Shown: positions 8,502 to 16,673 of the stretch, in pieces
How positions within the stretch are numbered: the first letter of the stretch is position 1
Layout of the letters: every line of letters starts with the position of its first letter
Assembly (NCBI GenBank): GCA_963700105.1
Contig: CAVOWL010000002.1
Coordinates: 124,001 to 188,000, forward strand
Source: CAVUWL01 sp963700105
GTDB lineage: Bacteria; Actinomycetota; Thermoleophilia; Solirubrobacterales; 70-9
DNA length: 64,000 bases
Direction of reading: 5' to 3'
Translations under genes and position numbers: made by a program
Notes under the pieces: generated by a model
Databases searched by the model: none
Seen by the model: the letters and a program-made list of their open reading frames with translations, nothing else
What the model was told of the DNA's origin: nothing

Positions 8502-9197
8502 ATGAGCGAGTCCTCGACCCGGCATCCGCTTGTCCGGGCGCTCCTGATCCTCACCTTCACGACGGGGGTAGTTGACGCGGTCAGCTACCTTGGCCTTGGC
8601 CACGTTTTTACGGCCAATATGACCGGCAACATCGTGTTGTTGGGCTTTGGCATCGCAGGCAGCGGGGGCCTGCCCGTTCTCTCTCCGATCGTCTCTTTGG
8701 CAGCGTTTCTTCTCGGTGCTTCGATCGGCGGGCGCCTCGCCACCGCGAGCCCGCGAAAACGCCCAGAACACCTCGCCCGAGCACTTGCGATCGAGGTCGG
8801 GATGGTTGGCGCAGCGACCCTCTTGGCGCTCGCGATTGACATTCGCCCCGGTCAGCTATCGGGCGACCTGGTGATTGCCCTGCTGGCGTTGGCCATGGGA
8901 ATTAGAAACTCGACCGTGCGACGGATCGGGGTCGCCGATCTGACCACAACGGTGCTGACGATGACCCTCACCGGGCTCGCAGCCGACTCGCCGCTGGCGG
9001 GTGGCGGGGGTGCCGGTTCGCTGCGCAGGGTGATCGCCGTTTTGGCGATGCTCTGTGGTGCGATCGCCGGTGCGCTGCTGCTCAAGACCAGCCTCGCCGT
9101 CCCGCTCGCCGCCGCGGCCGTTCTCGCGCTCCTCACCTGGGCGGTGTACGTGCCGGCGGCTCGCCGCTTGCAATTGCAAGCAGATCCCGAGGCCTGA
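8502..9197 (+). CDS. YoaK/DUF1275 family membrane protein
   Basis: Membrane protein of 231 aa of the DUF1275 (YoaK) family. The family signature is clear at the start: TTGVVDAVSYLGLGHVFTANMTGN, followed by five or six hydrophobic helices and the conserved ALAMGIRNSTVRRIGVADLTTTVLT segment. The ATG at 8502 starts MSESSTRH; the frame continues upstream but without conserved content. The last 65 bp overlap the 3' end of the convergent SixA-like gene. The family has no settled function. Confidence 0.85.
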   Translation: MSESSTRHPLVRALLILTFTTGVVDAVSYLGLGHVFTANMTGNIVLLGFGIAGSGGLPVLSPIVSLAAFLLGASIGGRLATASPRKRPEHLARALAIEVGMVGAATLLALAIDIRPGQLSGDLVIALLALAMGIRNSTVRRIGVADLTTTVLTMTLTGLAADSPLAGGGGAGSLRRVIAVLAMLCGAIAGALLLKTSLAVPLAAAAVLALLTWAVYVPAARRLQLQADPEA

Positions 9198-9594
9198 ATA
9201 GCGCCACAAGGGTGCCATCCTCGATCACCGCGATGCCACCCTTTCGCAGCTTCACCCTGGCGCCGGTGAGGCGTCGCGTATGCTCGGAGAGCTGCGGCTC
9301 GTGCCCGACCAAGATCACTTCTCCGTACCCGGCGGCCAGCTCGAGGGGGTCGAAATTGGCGCCACCCAACGCGGCGGACTCCTGCGGCTCGATCCCCAGG
9401 GCTTGGCAGGCGAGCGATGCGGTGTCCGATGCCCGCACCTTTGGGCTCGTAAGGCAGGCGTCGATCTCGACCCCGAGAATGGCAAGGCCGGCCCCCGCCG
9501 CCTTTGCCTGTCGCTTGCCCTTGGCGGTGAGTCGACGTGCGGCGTCATCTGCATCGCCGCGCTCGGCATCGCCGTGACGAAGTAGGTAGATCAT
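9133..9594 (-). CDS. Histidine phosphatase, SixA-like
   Basis: Histidine phosphatase superfamily protein, 153 aa, most like SixA phosphohistidine phosphatases that act on signalling or phosphotransfer proteins. It starts MIYLLRHGDAERG, with the RHG catalytic motif, continues with LTAKGKRQA and the CLTSPKVRASDTA block, and has the second catalytic His in ILVGHEPQLSEH. I chose ATG 9594 because the family starts right at the RHG strand. Its 3' end overlaps the DUF1275 gene tail to tail by 65 bp, an uncommon length. Confidence 0.85.
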   Translation of the reverse strand: MIYLLRHGDAERGDADDAARRLTAKGKRQAKAAGAGLAILGVEIDACLTSPKVRASDTASLACQALGIEPQESAALGGANFDPLELAAGYGEVILVGHEPQLSEHTRRLTGARVKLRKGGIAVIEDGTLVALFRPRDLLAIASGEPPARTPPR

Positions 9595-9655
9595 GGCCGC
9601 GAGGATCCTACGCAGCGCCGATGATCGACCTCTCCCGCTGCGTAGCATTTGAGCT

Positions 9656-10486
9656 CTGCCGCGTCGACGCAATCTCCTTGTCGCTTGCCTGCTAGCCGCA
9701 TCCGCCATCGTCCTGATCATCTTTGGGAGCGGGAGCTACAGTCGCGCTCGCGGCCTGAGGTCGCTTGCTTCCGGACGCTGGCGGCCGTCACCGAGCATCA
9801 ATCCCTGGCAGTGGCAACTTCAGGGAAAGATCGACACCGGGGTGCCGGCGGGGGTCTATGACGTCGACGGGTTTCAAACCCCGGCCAGCACGGTGCGCCG
9901 ACTCCACGAACAGGGTCGCAAGGTGATCTGCTACCTCGACGTCGGCAGCTGGGAGAGCTACCGTCCCGACGCCGGCAGCTTTCCGCGCTCGGTGATCGGT
10001 CGTCGTTACCCAGGGTTTCCAAACGAGCGCTGGCTGGATATAGGCCGCTTTCACAGCTTCGCGCCGATCCTGCGACGGCGGTTTGAGATGTGCGCCCGCA
10101 AGGGCTTTGATGCGGTGGAGCCCGACAACCTCGCGGGCTATGAAAATAAGACCGGTTTTAGAATCACCGCAGCCGATCAATTGCGCTTCAATCGCTGGGT
10201 CGCCAACCAGGTGCATGAGCTGGGAATGGCAGTGGCGCTAAAGAACGACGGGGCTCAGGCACAGGAGTTGGTCGGCGACTTCGACTTTGCAATCGTCGAG
10301 CAGTGCTTTCAATACCACGAATGCGGTCGCTACCGGACCTTTATCCGTCACGGAAAGGCGGTGTTTGAGGCCGAGTACGAACTGCCGCCAGCGCGCTACT
10401 GCAGGGCTGCCGCCGCGCTCGACTTCAGCGCGATTGGAAAGTCATATGGACTATTCGCGAGCCCCTGGCGCCCCTGTCCCCAATAG
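9656..10486 (+). CDS. Exported GH114-type (endo-alpha-1,4-polygalactosaminidase-like) protein
   Basis: TIM-barrel protein of the GH114 family. Family blocks are GVYDVDGFQTP, KVICYLDVGSWESYRPDAG, PNERWLDIG, CARKGFDAVEPDNLAGYEN and the late FDFAIVEQCFQYHEC, with Asp/Glu residues at strand ends. The first ATG/GTG/TTG in frame is GTG 9842, but that removes WQWQLQGKIDTG, which belongs to the fold. The frame is open back to a stop at 9650, and codons from CTG 9656 encode an Arg-rich start and a hydrophobic stretch (NLLVACLLAASAIVLIIFG), a convincing signal anchor. A CTG start is therefore likely, or an ATG was lost. Confidence 0.78.
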   Translation: MPRRRNLLVACLLAASAIVLIIFGSGSYSRARGLRSLASGRWRPSPSINPWQWQLQGKIDTGVPAGVYDVDGFQTPASTVRRLHEQGRKVICYLDVGSWESYRPDAGSFPRSVIGRRYPGFPNERWLDIGRFHSFAPILRRRFEMCARKGFDAVEPDNLAGYENKTGFRITAADQLRFNRWVANQVHELGMAVALKNDGAQAQELVGDFDFAIVEQCFQYHECGRYRTFIRHGKAVFEAEYELPPARYCRAAAALDFSAIGKSYGLFASPWRPCPQ

Positions 10487-10517
10487 CCTCGCTTCGCCTC
10501 CACCCCCAACGGTTCGC

Positions 10518-10540
10518 CGGGCCTGCGCGACGGAGGCCCG
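10518..10540 (+). terminator. Possible terminator hairpin after the GH114 gene
   Basis: Inverted repeat CGGGCCT / AGGCCCG with a 9-base loop, about 30 bp after the GH114 stop and followed by ATTTC. The stem is GC-rich but there is no true T run, so intrinsic termination is uncertain. Confidence 0.3.
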
Positions 10541-10598
10541 ATTTCAGGCCGCGAGCCCGATTCTTGCGCCCGGCTGACGCTGGCCTTTGATCAGGGAT

Positions 10599-11201
10599 TC
10601 ACCGGTTAGCCCCAACGAACGAAGCGAGAGCCCGGCGTCCGTGACCGAGCAGCGGCTTGCCGTGAGCAAAAAGCAGGTTCTCAAACGGCTGATCGATGAG
10701 CGCCGCGCAGCGCTCGCGGATCTCGGCCTTGACCGCCTCGGCTTCGTCTCCGATCAAGCGATCGGAGACGAAGCCGAGCTCACCGTGGTGGACGAGGCTG
10801 TCGGCGAACAGCAGCGCCCCGTCGGCTGCATCGATCCGAAGCACGGTGTCATCGGCGCAAATCGCGCCCATCTGCAGCGCGGTGAGGTCGGCGGCGAGGC
10901 GATCACCAAAGGCAAAGCCCTCGACCGCAGGCCCCGCCTTGAACTCAGAAAGCCCTGATTCGTGGCAGAGGATCTTGCAATCAAAGCGCTCCGCCAGCCG
11001 GGTTGCGTGACGCAGGTGGTGGCGGTTGGAGAGCACCACCTGCGAGACGCCAAGGTCATCAAACCACCCAATTCCCTCCGCCGGAAGCAACGGGTCGATC
11101 GCCGTTTGAGAGCCTGCCACGAAGTGGCAATCCACCTCGACCTTGATTCGCGGATGGACCGCCCTCCAGTGAAAGACTCCCCCAAGCACCTCCTCCATCA
11201 A
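10599..11201 (-). CDS. Metallo-beta-lactamase-like protein with altered metal motif
   Basis: Protein of 200 aa whose layout resembles a short metallo-beta-lactamase fold: VEVDCHFVAGSQTAIDPLLP in place of the first strands, then VSQVVLSNRHHLRHATRL where a THxHxDH motif would be, an ILCHESG segment, LRIDAADGALLFADSL, and a C-terminal LLFAHGKPLLGHG. Several histidines remain but the canonical HxHxDH is replaced by NRHHLRH. It may bind metal differently or be a non-catalytic relative. No signal peptide. It stands alone between intergenic regions. Confidence 0.6.
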   Translation of the reverse strand: MMEEVLGGVFHWRAVHPRIKVEVDCHFVAGSQTAIDPLLPAEGIGWFDDLGVSQVVLSNRHHLRHATRLAERFDCKILCHESGLSEFKAGPAVEGFAFGDRLAADLTALQMGAICADDTVLRIDAADGALLFADSLVHHGELGFVSDRLIGDEAEAVKAEIRERCAALIDQPFENLLFAHGKPLLGHGRRALASFVGANR

Positions 11202-11374
11202 CCAAGGCTAGCGCCGGGAGACACTGCAGTCCACGGGCGTGCCCCGCGCCCGCCCATTGGTGGGAGCCCTCGCGATTGCAGGGCCCAGCGGGCGGGAGCC
11301 GCGGTTGGTCCGGTGCGCCGAGAGGTCCCCGATTGGGCTCGGGGCGCCACCGGTGTCCTGGCGATTGATCCCAA

Positions 11375-12709
11375 GTGAGGCAAGCGCGTAGGCTGGCGGT
11401 GGTGTCGGACCCTTCGCTGCAACAGAAACCTGACCGAGTTGACGGCGGGGCGTCGCCCCCTCTTGGTCCGAGTGGGCCCCGGCGCCGTTCGCGCCGAGGC
11501 GGCCTCCTTTCCACTACCGCGCCGTTTCGGTTCGAGCTTCAGCGGGTCTTCGCCGAGCGTCCCTTCACGATCTCATTTTGGGACGGCAGCTCGGTGCGGA
11601 GCACCGAGTCCGGTCCCAACTTCTACGTCAACTCGCCGCAGGCAATCGCCCACATTATTCGGGCCCCGGGAGAGCTGGGATTGGCAAGGGCCTATGTTCA
11701 GGGCATGCTCGAGGTCGATGACATCGACGCGGCGATTAAAGTCGTCGAGAGCTGGGACCCACCACAGCCCTCAGCTCGCCAGTGGCTCGGGCTGGCGGCG
11801 GGTGCGATCCGTGCGATGGGTCTGATCGTGCCGCCTCGCGTCCCCCAGATCGAGCTGCGCCTGCGCGGACCCCGCCACACTCCCCGCCGCGATCGCGCAG
11901 CGGTTCGCTACCACTACGACGCGGGTAACGATTTCTTTGCTCTCTTCCTCGATTCTTCGATGACCTATAGCTGCGCGATCTTCTCCCGCGGAGCACGCAC
12001 CCTGGAGGAGGCCGAGGAGGCCAAGCTGGAGCTCGTCTGCGCAAAGCTCGAGCTCAAAGAAGGTTCAACAGTGCTTGACGTCGGCTGTGGCTGGGGCAGC
12101 TTCGCGCTTCACGCCGCGTCGCGCCACGGTGCCCGCGTGCTGGGAATCACGCTCTCTGAGCCGCAGGTGCGCTTTGCGCGCCAGCGGGCAAGGGAGCTTG
12201 GGGTCGAGGATAGGGTCGAGTTCAGGGTCGCCGACTACCGCGAGCTGAGCGGAGAAACATTTGACGCGATCGCCAGCATCGGAATGGTGGAGCACGTTGG
12301 CGAGAATCAGATCGACGCCTACGCGGCCTCCCTGGCGGGTTTGCTGCGCCCCGGTGGGCGGCTTCTAAACCACGGAATCGCGCAACTACAGCACGGTGAG
12401 GACAACGACGCTGGCCCGGTATCTGAGCGCTACGTGTTTCCCGATGGCGAGCCGCTGCACCTCTCTCGAGTCCAGCTCGCCTTGGAGCGAGCCGGATTTG
12501 AGGTCACGCACGTCGAGGGCTTCGCCGCCGACTACGTCGAGACAATCGATCATTGGCTAGCGCGTTTTGAGCAGCGCTTTGAGGACGCCGTCAGGCTGGC
12601 GGGAATCGAGCGAGCAAGGATCTGGCGAATTTATCTGCACGCCGCCCGCCACGGTTTTCTGAGCGGCTTTGAGTCCGTCTATCAGGTGAAATGTCGGCTT
12701 CCTGGTTGA
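11375..12709 (+). CDS. Cyclopropane-fatty-acyl-phospholipid synthase family methyltransferase
   Basis: SAM-dependent enzyme of 444 aa that adds a methylene or methyl group to unsaturated acyl chains of membrane phospholipids. The N-terminal domain starts at about residue 45 (FRFELQRVFAERPFTISFWDG). The Rossmann SAM site STVLDVGCGWGSFALHAA lies near residue 230, and YHYDAGNDFFALFLD and IGMVEHVG are typical CFA synthase motifs. The first 40 residues from GTG 11375 are low-complexity and probably not translated in full; the GTG at 11399 or 11402 region is another option. Transcribed alone. Confidence 0.88.
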   Translation: MRQARRLAVVSDPSLQQKPDRVDGGASPPLGPSGPRRRSRRGGLLSTTAPFRFELQRVFAERPFTISFWDGSSVRSTESGPNFYVNSPQAIAHIIRAPGELGLARAYVQGMLEVDDIDAAIKVVESWDPPQPSARQWLGLAAGAIRAMGLIVPPRVPQIELRLRGPRHTPRRDRAAVRYHYDAGNDFFALFLDSSMTYSCAIFSRGARTLEEAEEAKLELVCAKLELKEGSTVLDVGCGWGSFALHAASRHGARVLGITLSEPQVRFARQRARELGVEDRVEFRVADYRELSGETFDAIASIGMVEHVGENQIDAYAASLAGLLRPGGRLLNHGIAQLQHGEDNDAGPVSERYVFPDGEPLHLSRVQLALERAGFEVTHVEGFAADYVETIDHWLARFEQRFEDAVRLAGIERARIWRIYLHAARHGFLSGFESVYQVKCRLPG

Positions 12710-12768
12710 GGAGTCGCTGAGCTTCGCTCTCGAGTCGGTGTGATGCGAATCGGTTGGCCGGATCCCCG

Positions 12769-13228
12769 TTAGCCACTGACCGCGGCTTGTTGGCGGGTGC
12801 TTTTGGAGCTGCGACGATCAGCACCACCTCGGCCCAAGAGGCTGACCAAGGCGGGAATCAGCAGGGGTCCTTGCGATTAGCGTGTCAAGCAGCAGACCCA
12901 CCCACATCGCAAAGGCCATCTCTCGGAAGCTCTGAATTGGAATCAGCGCCACCGCGGCAAAGGAGAGGGCGAGGATCGCACCGGCAACCGTGATCGCCCG
13001 GCCCGCGCGTGCTCCCGCTGCCCTGATCGCTGGCCGCAGGTCTTGGCGATCAGCCGCTCGCCATATTCGACTCATCAGCAAGACGTTGAAATCGGCCCCC
13101 AGGGCCAAAAGTAAGATCGCCGTGGCTGTCGGTACGAAGAAGGCGAGCTCGCCGTAGTCGAGCGGCCCCTCGCGCTTTGAGTGGTCTCGTCCCCAGACAT
13201 TTTGATTTGTTACCCAGACCGACCGACT
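12769..13228 (-). pseudogene. Remnant of an MMPL/RND family transporter, C-terminal end with frameshift
   Basis: The minus strand encodes the last transmembrane part of an MMPL transporter: a WGRD start, then GELAFFVPTATAILLLALGADFN, LLMSRIW, AGRAITVAGAILALSFAAVAL and FREMAFAMWVGLLLDTLIAR. The frame then breaks at a run of four G at 12864-12867; in the next frame it continues LIPALVSLLGRGG to a stop at 12769, as expected for the family. Upstream a stop at 13229-13231 cuts the frame and no N-terminal part (several hundred residues) is present. It is a decayed gene, not an assembly artefact alone. Confidence 0.8.
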
Positions 13229-13433
13229 TCAGACCACAAATTTTTGGGTGTTTTTGAATCGCGGGTTCGAGTCGATGATCGACCGGGCCCCGAACCGGGT
13301 CGGGCCGGCGATTACGGTCGATGGGGGCCAATCTCCGTTTGACCGCGCGGGCGGGGTAGGCGTCCTGGAAGTCTGATCAGAACATCTCGGGGTCCTCGAT
13401 GCCAATTAGCGCCCCCGGCGCCCGAGGGAACAG
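13229..13433. other. Intergenic, AT-richer patch between two broken genes
   Basis: About 205 bp without a credible gene. Bases 13190-13262 are clearly more AT-rich than the surroundings, with T and A runs. A GGGTTCGAGTC sequence at about 13263 looks like a tRNA T loop but no cloverleaf surrounds it. It may be an insertion or deletion junction. Confidence 0.45.
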
Positions 13434-13968
13434 TTGCGGAAATCGATCGCCATGGTGGTTCTCGCTCTTGAGGGCACGGCTGTGATCGCTGGATGTGGAC
13501 CGACCAGCGCAGACACGACGAGCGCGCCTCCGACCGCAAGGGTGAGCGTTGGTTCGCAGAGGGTTGCGGGACTAGGACCGGTACTGGTCAACTCTGAAGG
13601 AAAGACGCTCTACATATTTGTTCCCGATCGTCCAGGCAAGGTTAGGTGTCGGGGTTCTGCGCCCAGGTCTGGCCGCCGCTCAGGCTTGCGGGCAAAGAGC
13701 GGACGGCCGAAGCCTCTGCGGGGTGCGGTCAGATTTACTCGGCAGCGATCCCAGTTCCGGAGGCGGAAGGGTCGCTACATACGCCGGTTGGCCTCTTTAC
13801 ACATCTGTATCCGATACTTCTAGCGGAGTGGCAAATCGCCAGGCCCTGGACCTATACGGTGGCTTTTGGTACGTGATCTCCCTGGCAGGGAAGATAATCA
13901 ACCCCCGCTCTCAATGCCAAGGGCTTCACGGCGCGCCTGCCTTCAAATCCGGGCGGCGCATACGTTAA
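13434..13968 (+). pseudogene. Frameshifted lipoprotein gene with secreted-repeat (YxFWYxxD-type) domain
   Basis: TTG 13434, preceded by GAGGGAA, starts a lipoprotein with a lipobox in AVIAGCG and then GPVLVNSEGKTLYIFVPDRPG, typical of COG4315-type predicted lipoproteins. The reading then needs two frame changes: near 13655 to reach CAQVWPPLRLAGKERT, and near 13706-13722 to reach DLLGSDPSSGGG, VATYAGWPLYTSVSDTS and GGFWYVISLAGKII. All expected domain blocks are present in order, so this is either a recent pseudogene or a spot with sequencing indels. Confidence 0.78.
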
Positions 13969-14173
13969 GTCACGCGCCGCCAAGCCCTAGTCAGAGGTAA
14001 GGGTTCTTGCTTTCAAGCGCGTCTATCCCGCCTGCCTATACGACGGCTCGGGTGCTTTTTCGGCATCGGTCTCCCCGACCCCCCGGGAGGGGTTGATTGG
14101 GTCCTTCCTCGCTTCCCAGGGGTCCCCCGCGTTCTCTTCAGCGCTAGCTTGCGCAGTCGCTTAGATTTCAGGC
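13969..14173. other. Intergenic region
   Basis: About 205 bp between the broken lipoprotein gene and the hydrolase gene. A CCCC/GGGG hairpin lies near 14088-14103. No gene or RNA recognised. Confidence 0.4.
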
Positions 14174-15049
14174 ATGGGCGATCCACCTGAAATCGACGGA
14201 GTCAGCCATCGCCAGGTGCGGGTGCGCGGTGTTGACTTCCACCTTGCCGAGGCGGGTGGCGGTGATGACGTCGTGCTCTGCCTGCACGGGTGGCCCCAGC
14301 ACTGGTTTGAGTGGCGCCACCTGATGCCCGCGCTCGCCGAGCGCCACCGCGTGTTGGCAATGGACCTGCGTGGATTCGGCTGGTCTGATGCCCCCCGCAC
14401 GGGCTATGAGAAGGAGAACATGGCTACCGATGTCCTCGCCGTTCTGGATGAGCTCGGGCTTCAGCGCGTCAAGCTGATCGGCCATGACTGGGGTGGTTGG
14501 ATCGGCTTCCTTGCCTGTCTGCGTGCCCCGCAGCGCTTCGAGCGTTTCCTGGCCCTCAATATCCTCCCTCCTTGGGTCAGCGCCCGAGCGATGGCCCCGC
14601 ACCTATGGCGCTTTTGGTATCAGTGGCTGATCCTCACGCCGGGAATTGGCTACGGGCTGCACCGCAGCGCCAGGTTCGTCCCCAAGGTGTTGGTCGGAGG
14701 TTCCACCAGGCGCGGCGTCTGGGACCCGGAGACGGTTCGTGCATTCGCTGAGAACCTGGCGGAGCCCGCCCGAGCCAGGGCGGCGGTGCAGATGTACCGC
14801 GTCTTTAACCTGCGGGAGGCGCTTCCGATCATGCGCGGCCGCTACGACAAGGCGCGCTTGAGCGTACCTACTCTGCTCCTCTTTGGCACCGACGATAATG
14901 CGCTGCGAGCCGAGACACTCGCCGGCTACCGGCGCCACGCAGAGGACATGGAGGTAGAGCTGGTGGGGGACTGTGGCCACTTCATCGCTGACGAGCGTCC
15001 CGACCTGGTCGAGGAACGGGCGCGTGAGTTTCTGCTGAGCGCCGATTAG
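14174..15049 (+). CDS. Alpha/beta hydrolase, epoxide hydrolase-like
   Basis: Alpha/beta-hydrolase fold enzyme of 291 aa. The oxyanion-hole motif CLHGWPQHWFEW, the DLRGFGWSDAP segment, the nucleophile elbow IGHDWGGWIG with an Asp nucleophile and the late DCGHFIADERPD histidine together match soluble epoxide hydrolases and haloalkane dehalogenases. HGWP and the Asp nucleophile favour epoxide hydrolase. ATG 14174 starts a short hydrophilic leader before the first strand. Transcribed alone. Confidence 0.87.
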   Translation: MGDPPEIDGVSHRQVRVRGVDFHLAEAGGGDDVVLCLHGWPQHWFEWRHLMPALAERHRVLAMDLRGFGWSDAPRTGYEKENMATDVLAVLDELGLQRVKLIGHDWGGWIGFLACLRAPQRFERFLALNILPPWVSARAMAPHLWRFWYQWLILTPGIGYGLHRSARFVPKVLVGGSTRRGVWDPETVRAFAENLAEPARARAAVQMYRVFNLREALPIMRGRYDKARLSVPTLLLFGTDDNALRAETLAGYRRHAEDMEVELVGDCGHFIADERPDLVEERAREFLLSAD

Positions 15050-15079
15050 GCGCCGAATCTACCAGCCTGACCATGCGGT

Positions 15080-15838
15080 TTAGCCGATTCCGGTGCAGGG
15101 GCGCAGGAAGGTTCCGGTGATTTCTGTCCCGTTTCTAAAAACCGCCGTGGCCTTGTGGTGAAAGATCCCGGTGGGGCAACTGGCCAGCAGATAACCCTTG
15201 CGCGTGATGCTGAGTTCAAAGCCGGTGACGGAGCCGCTCCCACCGGCAACGACCGGGATGCTTGCCACTGTATGTAGTCGGTAGACGCCCTGATGCTCCT
15301 TGGTCGTAGTCACCTCAGTGACTAGCGCCGTCGGGGCCGGGACGTTGATGTAGGCGTGGATCAGCATCAGGGTCTTACCCGCCTTGGTCCCGCCGTTGAA
15401 GATAACCAACGGGCCACTGGCATCAAAAGGTGTGGATTCCGGGAATTCGACCCTCACCTCCGCGTTACCCTTGCCAACGATAGCTCCCGGGCAGGCCCTT
15501 TCAGCAGTCTCGGTACTTGTTGCTTCGAGCTCTGCCACTCGGCAGGTCGGCACTCCCTTCGTTTCAATCGCGCCCGTTTTACCGGTATCGAGGATGAATT
15601 CTTTAAGCGCCGGTGGCTGCGAGCCATCGACTGTTGCAATCTGGCCACTTGCATGCAATGAGAGTGGAGCCAATTTGAACTTGGGAAGCGCCTTGGGGGT
15701 GGCGCTGCCGTTGAACGTCAAGATCAAGTCACCAGCTCGCACGACGATCGGTTTTTCTCCAGCCGCATCGGCGAGCGCCGCAGAGACAACCGCGATCGTC
15801 GTTGCCAAGAGGAGGGTCCCAAGCCAATGCCCGCGCAT
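15080..15838 (-). CDS. Secreted protein of unknown function
   Basis: Exported protein of 252 aa. ATG 15838 has GGGAG five bases upstream and begins a signal peptide (LGTLLLATTIAVVSAALADA) with probable cleavage after ADA. The mature protein is beta-rich (VVRAGDLILTFNGSATPKAL, ISLHASGQIATVDG) with four cysteines, two at the very C-terminus (ASCPTGIF and RPCTGIG). I know no domain for it; similar mature architecture occurs in other exported proteins of this lineage, and it has a general likeness to the product of 7749-8300. Its 3' end faces the hydrolase gene with a 30 bp gap. Confidence 0.65.
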   Translation of the reverse strand: MRGHWLGTLLLATTIAVVSAALADAAGEKPIVVRAGDLILTFNGSATPKALPKFKLAPLSLHASGQIATVDGSQPPALKEFILDTGKTGAIETKGVPTCRVAELEATSTETAERACPGAIVGKGNAEVRVEFPESTPFDASGPLVIFNGGTKAGKTLMLIHAYINVPAPTALVTEVTTTKEHQGVYRLHTVASIPVVAGGSGSVTGFELSITRKGYLLASCPTGIFHHKATAVFRNGTEITGTFLRPCTGIG

Positions 15839-16190
15839 ATTTCTCCCATTAGTCGGGACTGAACTGGCGCCCGCCAGCCAATCTTCGGCAGCTAAATTGA
15901 TCCAGTAAACTATCTAACTAAAAAGCGAGTGTATCAGAGAAATAGCACACTCGCAGACGAGTCCGGCGGTGGGGGGTCTCGGGAAACCTGAGCAAGCCTT
16001 GCAGCGGTGCTGGCTCGGGAGCTCAGGCCCGTCTCGCTCCCGTCTGCCATTGCCCTCACCGGGTTACACGCACAGGGGATCTGGCTCTCGCCTCGCAGCG
16101 GCGCTTTTGGAGATGCCCGAGCCCACTATTCCCAGCGGGGTTGAAGGGAACAAACCACGGATGGATTCTCCGCCCAGACCCTCGCGAGCA
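15839..16190. other. Intergenic region of 352 bp
   Basis: Between the thioesterase gene and the secreted-protein gene, both on the minus strand. It contains a strong minus-strand terminator at 15920-15954 and presumably the promoter of the secreted protein between 15839 and 15920. Nothing else recognised. Confidence 0.5.
15920..15954 (-). terminator. Rho-independent terminator, minus strand
   Basis: Perfect 8-bp inverted repeat GCGAGTGT / ACACTCGC with a 14-base loop; on the minus strand it is followed by TTTTT. It lies downstream of the thioesterase gene (stop at 16191) and upstream of the secreted protein, separating the two units. Confidence 0.65.
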
Positions 16191-16673
16191 TCATTGGGAG
16201 GAAAGCACCCCGCCGTCGGGGTCCGACTCGACCAGGTAGTGCTCGAGCGGCGCTCGGATCTCCGGCGGGATCGGCATCTTCTCGGTAGTCCCGGCCCCAA
16301 CAAACACATGGCGCATCTCCCCCTCGACAAGCGAGATGCCGTCGCGGACGACGTCGATGCGGGTGCTCATTGCGGTGGTGCCCAGACGGGTGACCCACCA
16401 GCGCAGCTCAAGCTCGTCATCGAACCGTGCGCCCCCTAAGAATCGCGCCCGCGCCTCGGCCACCACCATGTCGATCCCACGCTCATACATCTCCTCATAC
16501 GGGCCGAACAGCCCCCGCCACGCTTCGGTCAGGGCAATATCAAAGTAAGCGAAGTAGTGGGCGTTAAAAACCACCCCCTGGGGGTCGCACTCTCCGTAGC
16601 GGACGCGCAGCTTGGAGGCAAAGGGGGCTGCCACGCTTGTCCTAGCCAGATTTTGCGCTGCCATCTGCATCAC
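16191..16673 (-). CDS. Acyl-CoA thioesterase, 4-hydroxybenzoyl-CoA thioesterase family
   Basis: Single hot-dog domain protein of 160 aa that hydrolyses acyl-CoA or aryl-CoA thioesters. The family motif RVRYGECDPQGVVFNAHYFAYFD carries the catalytic Asp and the glycine turn, followed by the long helix (ALTEAWRGLF) and the strands ARFLGGARFDDELELRWWV and SLVEGEMRHVFV. Start chosen at 16673; several Met codons nearby make the exact start uncertain by 1-4 residues. It ends about 240 bp before a terminator. Confidence 0.87.
   Translation of the reverse strand: MMQMAAQNLARTSVAAPFASKLRVRYGECDPQGVVFNAHYFAYFDIALTEAWRGLFGPYEEMYERGIDMVVAEARARFLGGARFDDELELRWWVTRLGTTAMSTRIDVVRDGISLVEGEMRHVFVGAGTTEKMPIPPEIRAPLEHYLVESDPDGGVLSSQ

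Noticed and set aside
13255..13290. GGGTTCGAGTC resembling a tRNA T loop
   Set aside because: The flanking bases do not pair as a T stem and no cloverleaf or acceptor partner is present upstream.
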